Part shown: positions 16,560-25,138 of the stretch, piece after piece
Position numbering within the stretch: position 1 is the first letter of the stretch
Layout: each line of letters begins with the position of its first letter
NCBI RefSeq assembly: GCF_003350475.1
Contig: NZ_QQAV01000004.1
Location: forward strand, 186,001 to 250,000
DNA length: 64,000 nt
Reading direction: 5' to 3'
Origin: Pseudacidovorax intermedius
GTDB taxonomy: Bacteria; Pseudomonadota; Gammaproteobacteria; Burkholderiales; Burkholderiaceae_C
The notes under the pieces: model-generated
Seen by the model: only the letters and a program-made list of their open reading frames with translations
Told to the model about the DNA's origin: nothing
Database searches by the model: none
Position numbers and translations under genes: made by a program

Positions 16560-17426
16560 ATGGGACAGATCGTTGGATCGGCCATCGTGTCGCATCACCC
16601 CGGCCTGATGCAGTGCGAGGAGTTCCGCCGCCTGCAGGGCGCCGGAGAAGACTCGGACCTGATCGCCGGCTATGCCCGGCTGCGCGAGCGCATCGCGGCC
16701 GCGAAGCCGGACGTGGTCATGATCTTCGACAGCCACTGGTTCACCACCGGCTACCACCTGGTGGACGGCGGCGCGCGCTACAGCGGCACCTACATCTCCG
16801 ACGAGATGCCCTGGTACCTGCACGGCGTGCCCTTTACCTACCGCGGCCATCCGCGACTGGCCCGGGCGCTGGAGACCGCCTCGCGGGCGCGCCAGGGCTA
16901 TGTGCGCGTCATCGACCACCCCGATCTGGGTCGGCACTACGCCACGGTCAACCTGGTCAAGCATTTGCGGCTGGAGCTGGACGACACGCCGGTGGTGACC
17001 GTGAGCTCTTGCCAGAACTGCCGCTGGGAGCAGTTCCTCCAGTCCGGCGAGGACATCGGCGAAGGCATCCGCGCCAGCGGCCTGCGCGTGGTGTTGCTGG
17101 CCTCGGGCGCGCTCAGCCACAAGTTCAACGGCATCGACTGGAAGCCGAACCATCCGCGCATCTTCCACGAGAGCAACGTCTCCTCGCCCGAGAACATCGA
17201 GAGCGACAAGGGCGCCATCGCACTGATGGCCGAAGGCCGGCACGACCTGATCCTGGAGCGCTGGGACGCCGAATACCGACGCAAGCCCTGGGAGGCCTTC
17301 GGCGCGCACTACCTGCAGATGCTGGGCGCCATGGGCGGCGCCGACTGCCGCGCCAAGGGCGAGTCCCTGTCCGCCTACGAAAACGCCCGGGGCACCGGGA
17401 ACATCCACATCTGGTTCTCTGCCTGA
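16560..17426 (+). CDS. hpaD: Class III extradiol dioxygenase, HpaD-like (homoprotocatechuate 2,3-dioxygenase)
   Basis: An iron(II) enzyme that opens the ring of 3,4-dihydroxyphenylacetate. The 288-residue LigB-fold protein has the N-terminal metal His pair in IVSHHPGLM (His12/13), a second conserved His in IFDSHWF (His59) and ASGALSHKF in the C-terminal half. The pattern DSHWF, YISDEMPWYLHG and EGRHDLILE follows enteric HpaD closely. An AGGAGAC lies eight bases before the ATG. The exact catechol is inferred from the operon. Confidence 0.85.
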   Translation: MGQIVGSAIVSHHPGLMQCEEFRRLQGAGEDSDLIAGYARLRERIAAAKPDVVMIFDSHWFTTGYHLVDGGARYSGTYISDEMPWYLHGVPFTYRGHPRLARALETASRARQGYVRVIDHPDLGRHYATVNLVKHLRLELDDTPVVTVSSCQNCRWEQFLQSGEDIGEGIRASGLRVVLLASGALSHKFNGIDWKPNHPRIFHESNVSSPENIESDKGAIALMAEGRHDLILERWDAEYRRKPWEAFGAHYLQMLGAMGGADCRAKGESLSAYENARGTGNIHIWFSA

Positions 17427-17445
17427 GCCCCACACAAGAATCGCC

Positions 17446-18390
17446 ATGAACTTCGAATTCCCACTCCAGAGCCTGCCCACCGTGATGCAGGGCCCCCGCG
17501 TCGAGCGACGCCGCGTCCTCATCGGTGGCAGCGCCTTCTGGGGCACGATGGTGGAAGAAGGCGCCGACGCCGGCCGCCTGCGCCTGGACGATGGCCGCCT
17601 GCTGGACGCCGACGCGCAGACCTACCTGCCGCCGGTCAACCCGAGCAAGATCATCGCGGTGCACATCTCCTACCGCTCGCGCAGCATGGAGACCCGCAAC
17701 AAGCCCAAGCCGACCGAGACGCCCACCTACTTCACCAAGCCGCCGACCTCGCTCAACGGCCACAAGGGCCAGATCCTCAAGCCGGCGGACTGCAAGTACC
17801 TCAACTACGAGGGCGAGTACGCGGTGGTGATCGGCCGCACCTGCCGCAACGTCACGCCCGACGAAGCCTGGGACCACATCGAAGGCTTCTGCCCCGCGCT
17901 GGACATGGGCCTGCAGGACTTCCGCGACACCGACCAGGGCAGCATGCTGCGCGTCAAGGGCGCGGACACGCTGCTGCCCATCGGCCCGGGCATCGTGCGT
18001 GGCGTGGACCTGTTCGCGCAGACGCTGCGCACCTTCGTCGACGGCCGCGTGGTGCAGGAGGCGCACATCGGCGAAGAGACCATCTGGGGCCCGCACTACG
18101 TGATCGCCGACATCGCCCGCCACATCACCCTGATGCCCGGCGACGTGATCCTGATGGGCACGCCCTGCCATTCGCGCAGCGTCGACCCAGGCCATGTCGT
18201 GGCCTGCGAGATCACCGGCATCGGCCGCGTGGAAGGTACGGTGGTGGCCATCGACGCGCCGCGCGCGGCGGCCCTGGGCGTGGGCCATGCCCCCACCGAC
18301 AGCCCCGAGGTGCGCCGCGTGGCGCTGGGCTTCGACGAGCGCGTGCCGGAACACTTCAAGGCCAACCTGCGCGCGGCCAAGGGCGAATGA
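17446..18390 (+). CDS. hpaG: FAH-family isomerase/decarboxylase (HpaG-like)
   Basis: A 314-residue fumarylacetoacetase-fold protein placed right after the dioxygenase. In homoprotocatechuate catabolism HpaG decarboxylates 5-oxopent-3-ene-1,2,5-tricarboxylate and isomerises the product that HpaH uses. Conserved blocks are KIIAVHISYRSR, LNYEGEYAVVIGRTCRNV (metal-binding acids) and DVILMGTPCHSRSVDPG. Enteric HpaG is a fusion of two such domains; here there is one, with an 80-residue N-terminal cap. No separate hpaF isomerase gene is present, so this protein or an unlinked one must supply that step. Confidence 0.78.
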   Translation: MNFEFPLQSLPTVMQGPRVERRRVLIGGSAFWGTMVEEGADAGRLRLDDGRLLDADAQTYLPPVNPSKIIAVHISYRSRSMETRNKPKPTETPTYFTKPPTSLNGHKGQILKPADCKYLNYEGEYAVVIGRTCRNVTPDEAWDHIEGFCPALDMGLQDFRDTDQGSMLRVKGADTLLPIGPGIVRGVDLFAQTLRTFVDGRVVQEAHIGEETIWGPHYVIADIARHITLMPGDVILMGTPCHSRSVDPGHVVACEITGIGRVEGTVVAIDAPRAAALGVGHAPTDSPEVRRVALGFDERVPEHFKANLRAAKGE

Positions 18391-18485
18391 TCGGCAAGGT
18401 CTGCGTTCAGGCCCATGGCGCGACCCTGGACGCGGACGACGCCGTCTCGATGCATGTCCGGCCGTTCCACTGGACCCAACCATGA
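18387..18485 (+). CDS. Possible 32-aa ORF coupled to hpaG
   Basis: An ATG overlaps the hpaG stop (ATGA) and opens a 32-codon frame starting MIGKVCVQAHGATLDADDAV. The coupling is the only support; there is no family match and no membrane segment. It may be the decayed 5' end of a lost operon gene or chance. Confidence 0.2.
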   Translation: MIGKVCVQAHGATLDADDAVSMHVRPFHWTQP

Positions 18486-18587
18486 CATGCATCAAAAGCC
18501 TTGGATGAGTGCCTGGGAAGATCGTCGTGCACCCGGACACACGTGCTCCAACCAGTGCGGCACCCCCGAAAATTCTGCAAGGCTCCT

Positions 18588-19166
18588 ATGCGTCGCTCCT
18601 TCGATTCCAGGGTTTCCAGAGAAAGTCTGTTCATACCGGCGCTGGCCCCCTTCTACGAGAACTTCGCGCAGCCTCTGGGATGGCTGTTGCTCCGGCTGGC
18701 CCTGGGCGGCTGGCTGCTCCACGAGGGCTGGCCGAAGATCCTCGATCCGATGGGCCAGGTGCAGTTCGTCGAGATGATCGGCTTCCATCCGGGATGGCTG
18801 TTCTCGCCACTGCTGGCCGTCATGCAGGTCGTCGGCGGTGCTGCCATCCTGCTGGGCTTTCTTACCCGGCCCTTCGCCCTGGCCAACGCGGTCATGCTGT
18901 TCGTGACGGTGTGGTTCCACTTCCACTTCCCGTACAACGCCCAGCCGCTTCTGACCAGCGCGGGCCTTGAAGCGATCAAGGCCCATCCGGAGTTCCTGAC
19001 GCCCAATGGCACGAAGCGGCTCATGGACGCCGGTGTCGCGTTCACGGACCTGCTGCAAGGCAAGGCCGTGCAGCTGTCCAGCATCTGGGCCTTCGGCTGC
19101 CTGTTCTTCGCGGCCTTCGGTGGCGGGGTCTGGTCGGTCGATCGACAGCTCAAGAAGTCCTTCTGA
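18588..19166 (+). CDS. DoxX-family membrane protein
   Basis: A 192-residue protein with four hydrophobic helices (about 30-48, 66-90, 95-115 and 160-185). The first carries the DoxX motif PLGWLLLRLALGGWLLHEGW; the second FSPLLAVMQVVGGAAILLGF. DoxX proteins are linked to redox balance or act as membrane subunits of oxidoreductases. ATG 18588 (MRRSFDSRVSRESLF) is preferred over an upstream frame rich in Arg and Cys. It follows the hpa operon but is separated by about 200 bp, so it is probably its own unit. Confidence 0.82.
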   Translation: MRRSFDSRVSRESLFIPALAPFYENFAQPLGWLLLRLALGGWLLHEGWPKILDPMGQVQFVEMIGFHPGWLFSPLLAVMQVVGGAAILLGFLTRPFALANAVMLFVTVWFHFHFPYNAQPLLTSAGLEAIKAHPEFLTPNGTKRLMDAGVAFTDLLQGKAVQLSSIWAFGCLFFAAFGGGVWSVDRQLKKSF

Positions 19167-19476
19167 GGCGACCCCGCTCCGCACGGGCACGATCCGGCCG
19201 AGGCGTCCTCCAGATGCGGGGGTGGGCAATGACCTGGCACCGCTCGTAATGATCGCGGGCATGGAGAAGGGGTGACCCTCTAAGAGGGCCGCTGCCCCAC
19301 AGCGCCGTTGGGACCGCACTGGCGTGCCTGCGCCAAGCCGGCTGAGAGATCTGCGCGTTGCCCTGCCTCGACCTACCGCGGACCCAAGGCTTGTCCTACG
19401 TGCCCCGGCACAGCCTGCATGCAGACTCCGCGCCAATGTTGCACGAACACGTGCGCCGACAAGGAACCCGAGCCAC
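19167..19476. other. Intergenic stretch with no recognisable gene
   Basis: About 310 bp between the DoxX gene and a small unknown gene. A short perfect hairpin CCCTC-TAA-GAGGG lies at about 19274-19286 but has no U-run. No promoter, RNA gene or conserved frame was seen on either strand. Confidence 0.5.
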
Positions 19477-19767
19477 ATGACTGACACCCCCGACCCCCGA
19501 TTTGCTGCCTGGATGAAGGCGGAGCGCGACTCGTATGAGGCGATCCATCAGCTTCAGCAGAGCACGCAGGGTGGACGGCGTGTGGCCGAGGCGGAGGCGT
19601 TGGCCCGGATCTCGGCGCTGCGGCGTGAGGCAGACCGGCGCTTGGCGGAGCTGTGCCGGACCGAGCAGGCCATCGCGCGCGTCGATGCGCGGGCAGAAGC
19701 GGAAATCCCGAGAGTGCCCTTCACCCGGCCCGCTTCCGGCGCGGCAGGCCTCAGCTACAAGCACTGA
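19477..19767 (+). CDS. Small helical hypothetical protein (96 aa)
   Basis: A charged, Ala/Arg/Glu-rich protein (MTDTPDPRFAAWMKAERDSY, then a long predicted coiled coil RRVAEAEALARISALRREAD to EQAIARVDARAEAEIP). There is no signal peptide or membrane segment, so it is cytosolic. AAGGA precedes the ATG at a fair distance. The function is unknown; the coiled coil suggests it dimerises. It is alone, upstream of and convergent with cadR. Confidence 0.5.
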   Translation: MTDTPDPRFAAWMKAERDSYEAIHQLQQSTQGGRRVAEAEALARISALRREADRRLAELCRTEQAIARVDARAEAEIPRVPFTRPASGAAGLSYKH

Positions 19768-19838
19768 AGACAGATCGTCCTGCCACGGGGTCGGGGCGCG
19801 ATGGCGCGTCGACCCCGTTTCCGTTCTGCGTTTTCGCC

Positions 19839-20303
19839 TCAAACATGGCGCCGGGGTGTGCCGCCAGGGCCGACGCCATCAGCGGGTTGTGCGTCTGCCC
19901 GTTCATGCAAGGCCTCGATGGTGTGGCAATAGCTGTCCTGCCCATCGCAGCGGTCGCGCAGCGTCTTCAGGTCCTGCTCCAACGATCGAAGCTCCGCGAT
20001 GCGCTCGCGCACATGGCCCAGGTGCGCGTTGAGCACGTCGCAGGCCGCGCTGCAGTCGGCCTTGCTGCGCAGGTCCAGCGACAGCAGGGCACGCACCTCG
20101 TCCAGCGACATGTCCATGGCCCGGCACATGCGGATGAAGCGCAGGCGGTGCACGTCGTCGGCGCTGTAGAGCCGGTAGCCGTTGTCGGCCCGCTGCTCCG
20201 CGCCGAGCAGGCCCTCCTTTTCGTAGTAGCGGATGTTGGCGGCGCTGACGCCCGAGCGACTGGCTGCCTCGCCGATGCGCAGGTGGGGGCTTGCAGAAGG
20301 CAT
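19839..20303 (-). CDS. cadR: MerR-family Cd(II)/Pb(II)-responsive regulator (CadR/PbrR type)
   Basis: Senses divalent heavy metals and underwinds the divergent promoter. The 154-residue protein has the MerR helix-turn-helix (RIGEAASRSGVSAANIRYYE, then KEGLLGAEQRADNGYRLYS), a dimer helix and a metal loop. Cys84 (SKADC), Cys119 and Cys126 (RCDGQDSYC, spacing C-x6-C) match the three ligands of CadR and PbrR. A second Cys at 88 and Cys60 are extra. The ATG at 20303 lies just upstream of the -35 element of the cadA-like promoter, the standard divergent layout. Confidence 0.92.
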   Translation of the reverse strand: MPSASPHLRIGEAASRSGVSAANIRYYEKEGLLGAEQRADNGYRLYSADDVHRLRFIRMCRAMDMSLDEVRALLSLDLRSKADCSAACDVLNAHLGHVRERIAELRSLEQDLKTLRDRCDGQDSYCHTIEALHERADAQPADGVGPGGTPRRHV

Positions 20304-20305
20304 GC

Positions 20306-20336
20306 TTGACCTTGAAGTGGCTTGAAGGTTTTCAAT
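20306..20336 (+). promoter_or_regulatory. MerR-type promoter with long spacer for the cadA-like gene
   Basis: TTGACC (20306-20311) and TTCAAT (20331-20336) are separated by 19 bp instead of 17. The spacer holds the dyad ACCTTGAAG-TGG-CTTGAAGGT (20309-20329), symmetric except for one base pair. Over-long spacers containing a dyad are the hallmark of promoters switched by MerR-family proteins. The adjacent cadR makes the assignment firm. Confidence 0.88.
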
Positions 20337-20359
20337 GCTGGCACGAAAGCGAAAACCCG

Positions 20360-22525
20360 ATGACGAGCCGCCCTTCCCCCTCCCTCGCCGGCGAGCCGGC
20401 GCACCGCCACCACACGCCGCGCACCCACGCCACGGAGCCGGTCGCCCCGCCTGCGGCACCGCGCACGCTGCGCATTGCCGCAGGTTGCGGTACCGGCTGC
20501 GGATGCAGCGCCCCCCCGCCTGCGGCCGCCCCCGCCCACCGCCACGCCGACCATGGCCATAGGGACGACGATGGTCACGCGCACGACCATGACAGTGCCC
20601 ATGCCCACCCGCATGCGCACGAGGCCGGTGATGGGCACGACCACGGCCCCCTGCCCGGTCCAGCCCGCATCGCCGCTGCCCTCGGCGTCGCCATCGCGGC
20701 CGAGCTGAGCCACCTGTTGCTGCCCGACGCCCTGGCATGGCGGATCGCAGGCATGGCTCTGGCCGCCGTGGCCATCGCGCTGGCCGGCACCGGCATCTAC
20801 CTGAGTGGGCTGCGCGCCCTGATGCGTGGACGCCTGGGCATCGACACGCTCATGGCCGTGGCGGTGACGGGCGCCTTCCTGATCGGCCAATGGCCCGAGG
20901 CGGCCATGGTGATGGCGCTGTATGCGCTGGCGGAGCTGATCGAGCACAAGGCGGCCGACCGCGCGCGCAACGCGATCTCGGGCCTCATGGCGCTGGCACC
21001 CGACGACGCCGAGGTGCAGGCTGCCGACGGCAGCTGGCAGCGCGTGCCCGCCACCAGCGTGGCCCTGGATGCCATCGTGCGCATCCGCCCGGGCGAGCGC
21101 GTGCCGCTGGACGGCGAGGTGAGCGCCGGCCGCAGCACGATCGACCAAGCAAGCGTGACCGGCGAAAGCATCCCGGTCGACAAGACCGTCGGCGACCCCG
21201 TGTTCGCCGCCACCGTCAACCAGGGCGGCGAGCTGCAGGTGCGCGTGACGGCCGTGGCCGGACAGACCACGCTGGACCGCATCATCGAAGCCGTCGAGAA
21301 GGCGCAGGAGTCTCGGGCGCCCACGCAGCGCTTCGTCGAGCGCTTCGCCGCCATCTACACGCCGGCAGTGTTCATCGCCGCGGCGGCCGTGGCCGTGCTG
21401 CCGCCCCTGCTGCTGGACTGGGCCTGGCTGGACGCCATCTACAAGGCGCTGGTTCTGCTGGTCATCGCCTGTCCGTGCGCGCTGGTGATCTCCACGCCGG
21501 TGACGGTGGTCAGCGGCCTGACGGCGGCCGCGCGCCGCGGCATCCTCATCAAAGGCGGCACGCACCTCGAAGGCGCGCGGCGGCTCCGGGCCATCGCGCT
21601 CGACAAGACCGGCACGCTGACCCAGGGCAAGCCGGTGCTGGTGCACTGGCAGGCCTGGGGCGATGCAGATCCGGCCCATGTGCAATGCGCCGCCTCGGCC
21701 CTGGCGGGCCGCTCGGACCATCCGGTCTCGCTCGCCATTGCCCAGGGCCTCACGAGGATCGGCGCAATACCCGAGGTCGACGAGTTCGAAGCGCTCGCCG
21801 GACGCGGCGTCCGGGGCGTGGTCGACGGACTGCCGCTGGTGCTCGCCAACCACCGCCTGATCGAGGAGCAGGGGCTGTGCAGCCCGGCGCTGGAAGCCCT
21901 GCTGGCCGACCACGAGGCGCAGGGCCGCACCCTGACCCTGCTGGCCGGCGAACATGCGGTCCTCGGCGTCTTCGCCGTGGCGGACACGCTCAAGGCCGGC
22001 TCCAGGGAAGCGGTGGCACGCCTGAAGCGCCTGGGCGTCACGCCCGTGATGCTGACGGGCGACAACCCCAGCACCGCCCGCGCCGTGGCCGAGCAGGTCG
22101 GCATCGCCGACGCGCGCGGCGGCCTGCTGCCGCAGGACAAGCTGGCTGCCATCCGCGACCTGCAGCAGCGCCATGGCGTCATCGCGATGGCGGGCGATGG
22201 CATCAACGATGCGCCCGCCATGGCCCAGGCCGACATCGGCTTCGCCATGGGTGCCGCGGGTACCGACATCGCCATGGAGACGGCCGACGTGGTCATCATG
22301 AACGACGACCTGGGCCGCATCGCCGACACCGTGGCGCTGTCGCGCCGCACCCATGCGCTGCTCTGGCAGAACATCACGCTGGCCCTGGGCATCAAGGCGG
22401 TGTTCTTCGCCCTCGCCATTGCCGGCCAGGCCACCATGTGGATGGCGGTGTTCGCCGACATGGGAGCCAGTCTGCTTGTGGTGGCCAACGGGCTGCGGCT
22501 GCTGCGCGGCTTGCCCGGGCGCTGA
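20360..22525 (+). CDS. cadA: P1B-type heavy-metal ATPase (Cd/Zn/Pb exporter)
   Basis: Pumps Zn(II), Cd(II) or Pb(II) out of the cytoplasm. The 721-residue protein has the actuator TGES (267-270), the CPC metal site (371-373) in helix 6, the phosphorylation loop DKTGT (415-419), SDHPVS in the nucleotide domain and GDGINDAPAMAQ. A Lys in helix 7 (ALGIKAVFF) and an Asp in helix 8 (ADMGASLLVV) mark the Zn/Cd/Pb subgroup. The N-terminus lacks a ferredoxin-like metal domain; instead it has AGCGTGCGCS and a His/Asp-rich stretch at about 59-96. An upstream in-frame ATG lies inside the promoter, so 20360 is the start. Confidence 0.92.
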   Translation: MTSRPSPSLAGEPAHRHHTPRTHATEPVAPPAAPRTLRIAAGCGTGCGCSAPPPAAAPAHRHADHGHRDDDGHAHDHDSAHAHPHAHEAGDGHDHGPLPGPARIAAALGVAIAAELSHLLLPDALAWRIAGMALAAVAIALAGTGIYLSGLRALMRGRLGIDTLMAVAVTGAFLIGQWPEAAMVMALYALAELIEHKAADRARNAISGLMALAPDDAEVQAADGSWQRVPATSVALDAIVRIRPGERVPLDGEVSAGRSTIDQASVTGESIPVDKTVGDPVFAATVNQGGELQVRVTAVAGQTTLDRIIEAVEKAQESRAPTQRFVERFAAIYTPAVFIAAAAVAVLPPLLLDWAWLDAIYKALVLLVIACPCALVISTPVTVVSGLTAAARRGILIKGGTHLEGARRLRAIALDKTGTLTQGKPVLVHWQAWGDADPAHVQCAASALAGRSDHPVSLAIAQGLTRIGAIPEVDEFEALAGRGVRGVVDGLPLVLANHRLIEEQGLCSPALEALLADHEAQGRTLTLLAGEHAVLGVFAVADTLKAGSREAVARLKRLGVTPVMLTGDNPSTARAVAEQVGIADARGGLLPQDKLAAIRDLQQRHGVIAMAGDGINDAPAMAQADIGFAMGAAGTDIAMETADVVIMNDDLGRIADTVALSRRTHALLWQNITLALGIKAVFFALAIAGQATMWMAVFADMGASLLVVANGLRLLRGLPGR

Positions 22526-22540
22526 GGGGCGCGGCGCCGC

Positions 22541-22870
22541 TCAGCCGGCCATGGCCCGGCAGGCCTGGGCGCAGTCTCGGCAGGCCTCGGCACAGGCCTG
22601 GCAGTGGTCAGCCTCGTGCTGGGCGCACTCGGCAGCGCAGGCGTCGCACAGACGGGCGCAGAGCGCGCAGATGGCCGCCGCATGCTCGCTGCCGCGGGCC
22701 ACCGCCGCTGCCGCGAACTGACAGGCCGCGGCGCAGTCCATGTCGAGACGGATGCAGCCGGCCATCGCGCCCGGATCGGGCTCGCGCAGGCAGGCTGCGG
22801 CGCAATGGCTGCAGGCCACGGCACAGGCGTTGCAGGCGTCGATGCAGTCCTGGTGATCAATGGGGGTCAT
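22541..22870 (-). CDS. Four-helix-bundle copper-binding protein (Csp / DUF326 type)
   Basis: A 109-residue cytosolic protein with about 19 cysteines, many in CxxxC spacing on helices (CIDACNACAVACSHCAAAC, CARLCDACAAEC, CQACAEACRDCAQAC). This is the pattern of copper-storage proteins, whose four-helix bundle binds Cu(I) through Cys residues pointing into the core. No signal peptide is present, like Csp3. It converges with the cadA-like gene and diverges from the copper efflux genes, so it may be copper-induced. The start at 22870 is preferred over an upstream ATG. Confidence 0.85.
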   Translation of the reverse strand: MTPIDHQDCIDACNACAVACSHCAAACLREPDPGAMAGCIRLDMDCAAACQFAAAAVARGSEHAAAICALCARLCDACAAECAQHEADHCQACAEACRDCAQACRAMAG

Positions 22871-22895
22871 CGCAATGTTCCTTTCATTGGTGGAG

Positions 22896-22910
22896 GGCAA
22901 GCGTCTTGCC
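22896..22910. promoter_or_regulatory. Inverted repeat GGCAAG-CGT-CTTGCC
   Basis: A perfect 6-bp inverted repeat with a 3-bp centre lies 26 bp upstream of the csp gene and about 140 bp before the next plus-strand gene. It resembles copper-regulator dyads (GGCAAG halves occur in CueR-type sites). No clear -35/-10 pair could be set on it, so this is a suggestion only. Confidence 0.35.
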
Positions 22911-23047
22911 GAGTGACCCAAGCCTGCGACGGCGTGCACATCGCGATGTCGGACGATGGTGCATGAGGCTGCGAGGGCAAGGCTGGCTCCGCAGCGGCGC
23001 AGCGGCCCTGCGGGGCGTCAAGGCCCGTGCTGGCGTGCACTCCTAGA

Positions 23048-23515
23048 ATGCCGCCCGTGCGCCTCTTCGTCCTGGTCCTTGCCCTCGTCCTGCTGCCCTT
23101 GCGTGGCTGGATCGGTGGCGCCATGGCGGTGGAGGTCACACCCGCCGCGCCGTCCACACATGCCGCCCACGCGGCCAATCCGATGCCGGCGCCGCAACAC
23201 ATGCCGGCGATGGCGGCTGCCACAGCGCAGCCCCCGGCGCACTGCCATGAGCATGCCGCGGATGAGGGACACGGCATGCAAGAAGCATCGCCCCACGTCG
23301 CCAGCGCCCTCTCCGTGGCGCACCAGGGCGACGACAGCGGCACCGCGCACGACCACGGCCACTGCGGCCTCTGCCAGATCTGCCATTCGGTGGCGATGAC
23401 CGACGCGGCACCGGCAGCCCCTGTCGCGCCGCCCGCACGCGTGCACCCCCGCAGCAGCGCCCCGCACTTCGCGAGCGCCCTGCTCGCCCAGGCCGACAAG
23501 CCGCCCATTTCCTGA
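23048..23515 (+). CDS. Secreted Cys/His-rich protein of a copper cluster
   Basis: A 155-residue protein with an N-terminal hydrophobic signal (MPPVRLFVLVLALVLLPLRG). The mature part has a Met/His-rich stretch (HMPAMAAATAQPPAHCHEHA) and a compact metal motif HDHGHCGLCQICHS. It resembles the DUF2946-like periplasmic proteins often found beside copper efflux genes, but that family match is only by eye. It probably binds copper in the periplasm. It lies about 80 bp upstream of the TolC-type gene on the same strand. An in-frame start 7 codons earlier is possible. Confidence 0.65.
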   Translation: MPPVRLFVLVLALVLLPLRGWIGGAMAVEVTPAAPSTHAAHAANPMPAPQHMPAMAAATAQPPAHCHEHAADEGHGMQEASPHVASALSVAHQGDDSGTAHDHGHCGLCQICHSVAMTDAAPAAPVAPPARVHPRSSAPHFASALLAQADKPPIS

Positions 23516-23593
23516 ACGTCCTGCCCGTAGTCCGTCCGCTGCAGCCGTCCTGACGCGCCGCAGTGCCGATGCATTGCTTCAAGGAGCGTTCTC

Positions 23594-25138
23594 TTGTCCA
23601 CCCCTCTCGTCCCGCGCAGCGTGCGCGGGCTGCCGCTGCGGCGCCGTCACGGCGAAGCGCCGCCATTTCCCCATCTTTCCATCGCGGCGCCGCCCGCCAT
23701 GTTGCGCCGTGCGTCCTGCACGGCCCTGGCAGGCGCCGCCCTGCTGCTCGCCGGCTGCGCCAGTCTGTCGCCCGAGGGCGATGCACCGCAGGCACTTTCG
23801 CTGGTGCAGGGCCAGCCGCTCGTCGGCGACGCCCGGCCCCAACGTCGGCCCGACACCGCATCCGCGGCGCAAGCGGAGGCGCTGCTGGTCCGGCCGCTCG
23901 ACCAACAGGCGGCCGTGCGCATCGCCCTGGCCCAGAGCCCCCGCATGCAGGCGGCTTTCGCGGCCCTGCAGCTGTCCGACGCCGAGCGCGTGGAAGCGGC
24001 CTCGCTGCCCAATCCCGTGTTCTCCTTCGGCCGCCTGCGAGAGGGCCGCGAACTGGAGCTCGACCGGCTGATCAGCTTCAACGTGGTGGGCCTGCTCACC
24101 CTGCCGTGGCGCGCCCGCTGGGCCGACCAGCGGCAGGAGGCCGCCCGGCTTGATGCGGCGCAGGCGGTGCTGCAACTGGCGGCCGACACGCGCCGTGCCT
24201 GGCTGCGCGCCGTCGCCGACCGGCAGAGCGCTGTCTACCTGCGCGACGTGCGCGATGCCGCCGAAGCTGGCGCGACGCTGGCCCAGCGCATGCAGAAAGC
24301 CGGCAACTGGCCCGCACTGCAGGTCGCGCGCGAACAGTTGCAGCAGGCCGACGCACAGGCCCAGTTGGCCCGGGCCGAGCAGGCCGCGACCGCCAGCCGT
24401 GAGGCCCTGGTCCGTCTGCTCGGGCTCGATGGCGCGCAGGCCGCGCGGCTCACGCTGCCCGACCGCCTGCCCGACCTGCCCGCCTCGCTGCCGGCCGATG
24501 CCGACCTGCAAGCGCAGGCCCTGCGAGATCGTCTGGACCTCCGCGCCGCCCGCGCCGACGCCGCAGCCACGGCCGAAGCGCAGGGCCTGACGCGCGCCAC
24601 CCGCTTCGTCGACGCCATGGAGCTGGGCGTTGCGCGCAACACCACCTTCACCAACGACATCGACCGCGGCCGCAGCACGCAACGCGGCTGGGAGATCGGC
24701 CTGCCGATCCCGCTCTTCGACTTCGGCCAGGCGCGCAGTGCGCAGGCCGAGGCACGCTACCTGCAGGCCGCCGCCCGCGTGCGTGGCGTGGCGCTGGCCG
24801 CCGTGAGCGAAGTGCGCGAGGCCGAGGCCGCCCGCCGGCATGTGTGGCAGATCGCGCATCGCTACCAGGCCGAGGTGCTGCCGCTGCAGCGCCAGATCAA
24901 CGACGAGATGGTGCTGCGCTACAACGCCATGGGTGCCAGCGTCTGGCAGCTGCTGGCCGAAGCCCGCGCCAGTGCGCGAACGGTGGATGCGGCCATGCAG
25001 GCCCAGCGCGACTTCTGGCTCGCCGAGGTGGATCTGCAGATGGCGCTGACCGGCAGCTCGCCCGCCGGCCTCTCGGCCCTGCGCGGTGCAGGGACGGGCG
25101 CAGCCCTCGCCAGCTCGACGAACGAAGGAGGCCACTGA
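23594..25138 (+). CDS. TolC-family outer-membrane lipoprotein of a metal efflux system
   Basis: An outer-membrane channel of the CusC/CzcC kind. The fold is seen in two long-helix repeats (VRIALAQSPRMQAAFAALQL, and EIGLPIPLFDFGQARSAQAE to VSEVREAEAARRHVWQIAHR). A lipobox LLLAGC follows MLRRASCTALAGAA, with ATG 23699. The strongest ribosome site (AAGGAG at 23581-23586) instead serves a TTG at 23594, which adds 35 residues before the signal. Either start is possible. No partner RND pump or adaptor gene is in the window. It overlaps the multicopper oxidase start by one base (TGATG). Confidence 0.85.
   Translation: MSTPLVPRSVRGLPLRRRHGEAPPFPHLSIAAPPAMLRRASCTALAGAALLLAGCASLSPEGDAPQALSLVQGQPLVGDARPQRRPDTASAAQAEALLVRPLDQQAAVRIALAQSPRMQAAFAALQLSDAERVEAASLPNPVFSFGRLREGRELELDRLISFNVVGLLTLPWRARWADQRQEAARLDAAQAVLQLAADTRRAWLRAVADRQSAVYLRDVRDAAEAGATLAQRMQKAGNWPALQVAREQLQQADAQAQLARAEQAATASREALVRLLGLDGAQAARLTLPDRLPDLPASLPADADLQAQALRDRLDLRAARADAAATAEAQGLTRATRFVDAMELGVARNTTFTNDIDRGRSTQRGWEIGLPIPLFDFGQARSAQAEARYLQAAARVRGVALAAVSEVREAEAARRHVWQIAHRYQAEVLPLQRQINDEMVLRYNAMGASVWQLLAEARASARTVDAAMQAQRDFWLAEVDLQMALTGSSPAGLSALRGAGTGAALASSTNEGGH

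Noticed and set aside
14784-17546. 920-codon minus-strand frame across hpaE and hpaD
   Set aside because: It is a third-position-GC shadow of two clearly recognised enzymes.
19967-22354. 795-codon minus-strand frame
   Set aside because: Antisense shadow of the ATPase that only at its end enters the cadR region in the wrong frame.
20737-23046. 769-codon plus-strand frame over the cadA-like gene
   Set aside because: Arg/Gly/His-rich shadow of the ATPase; no membrane helices or motifs.
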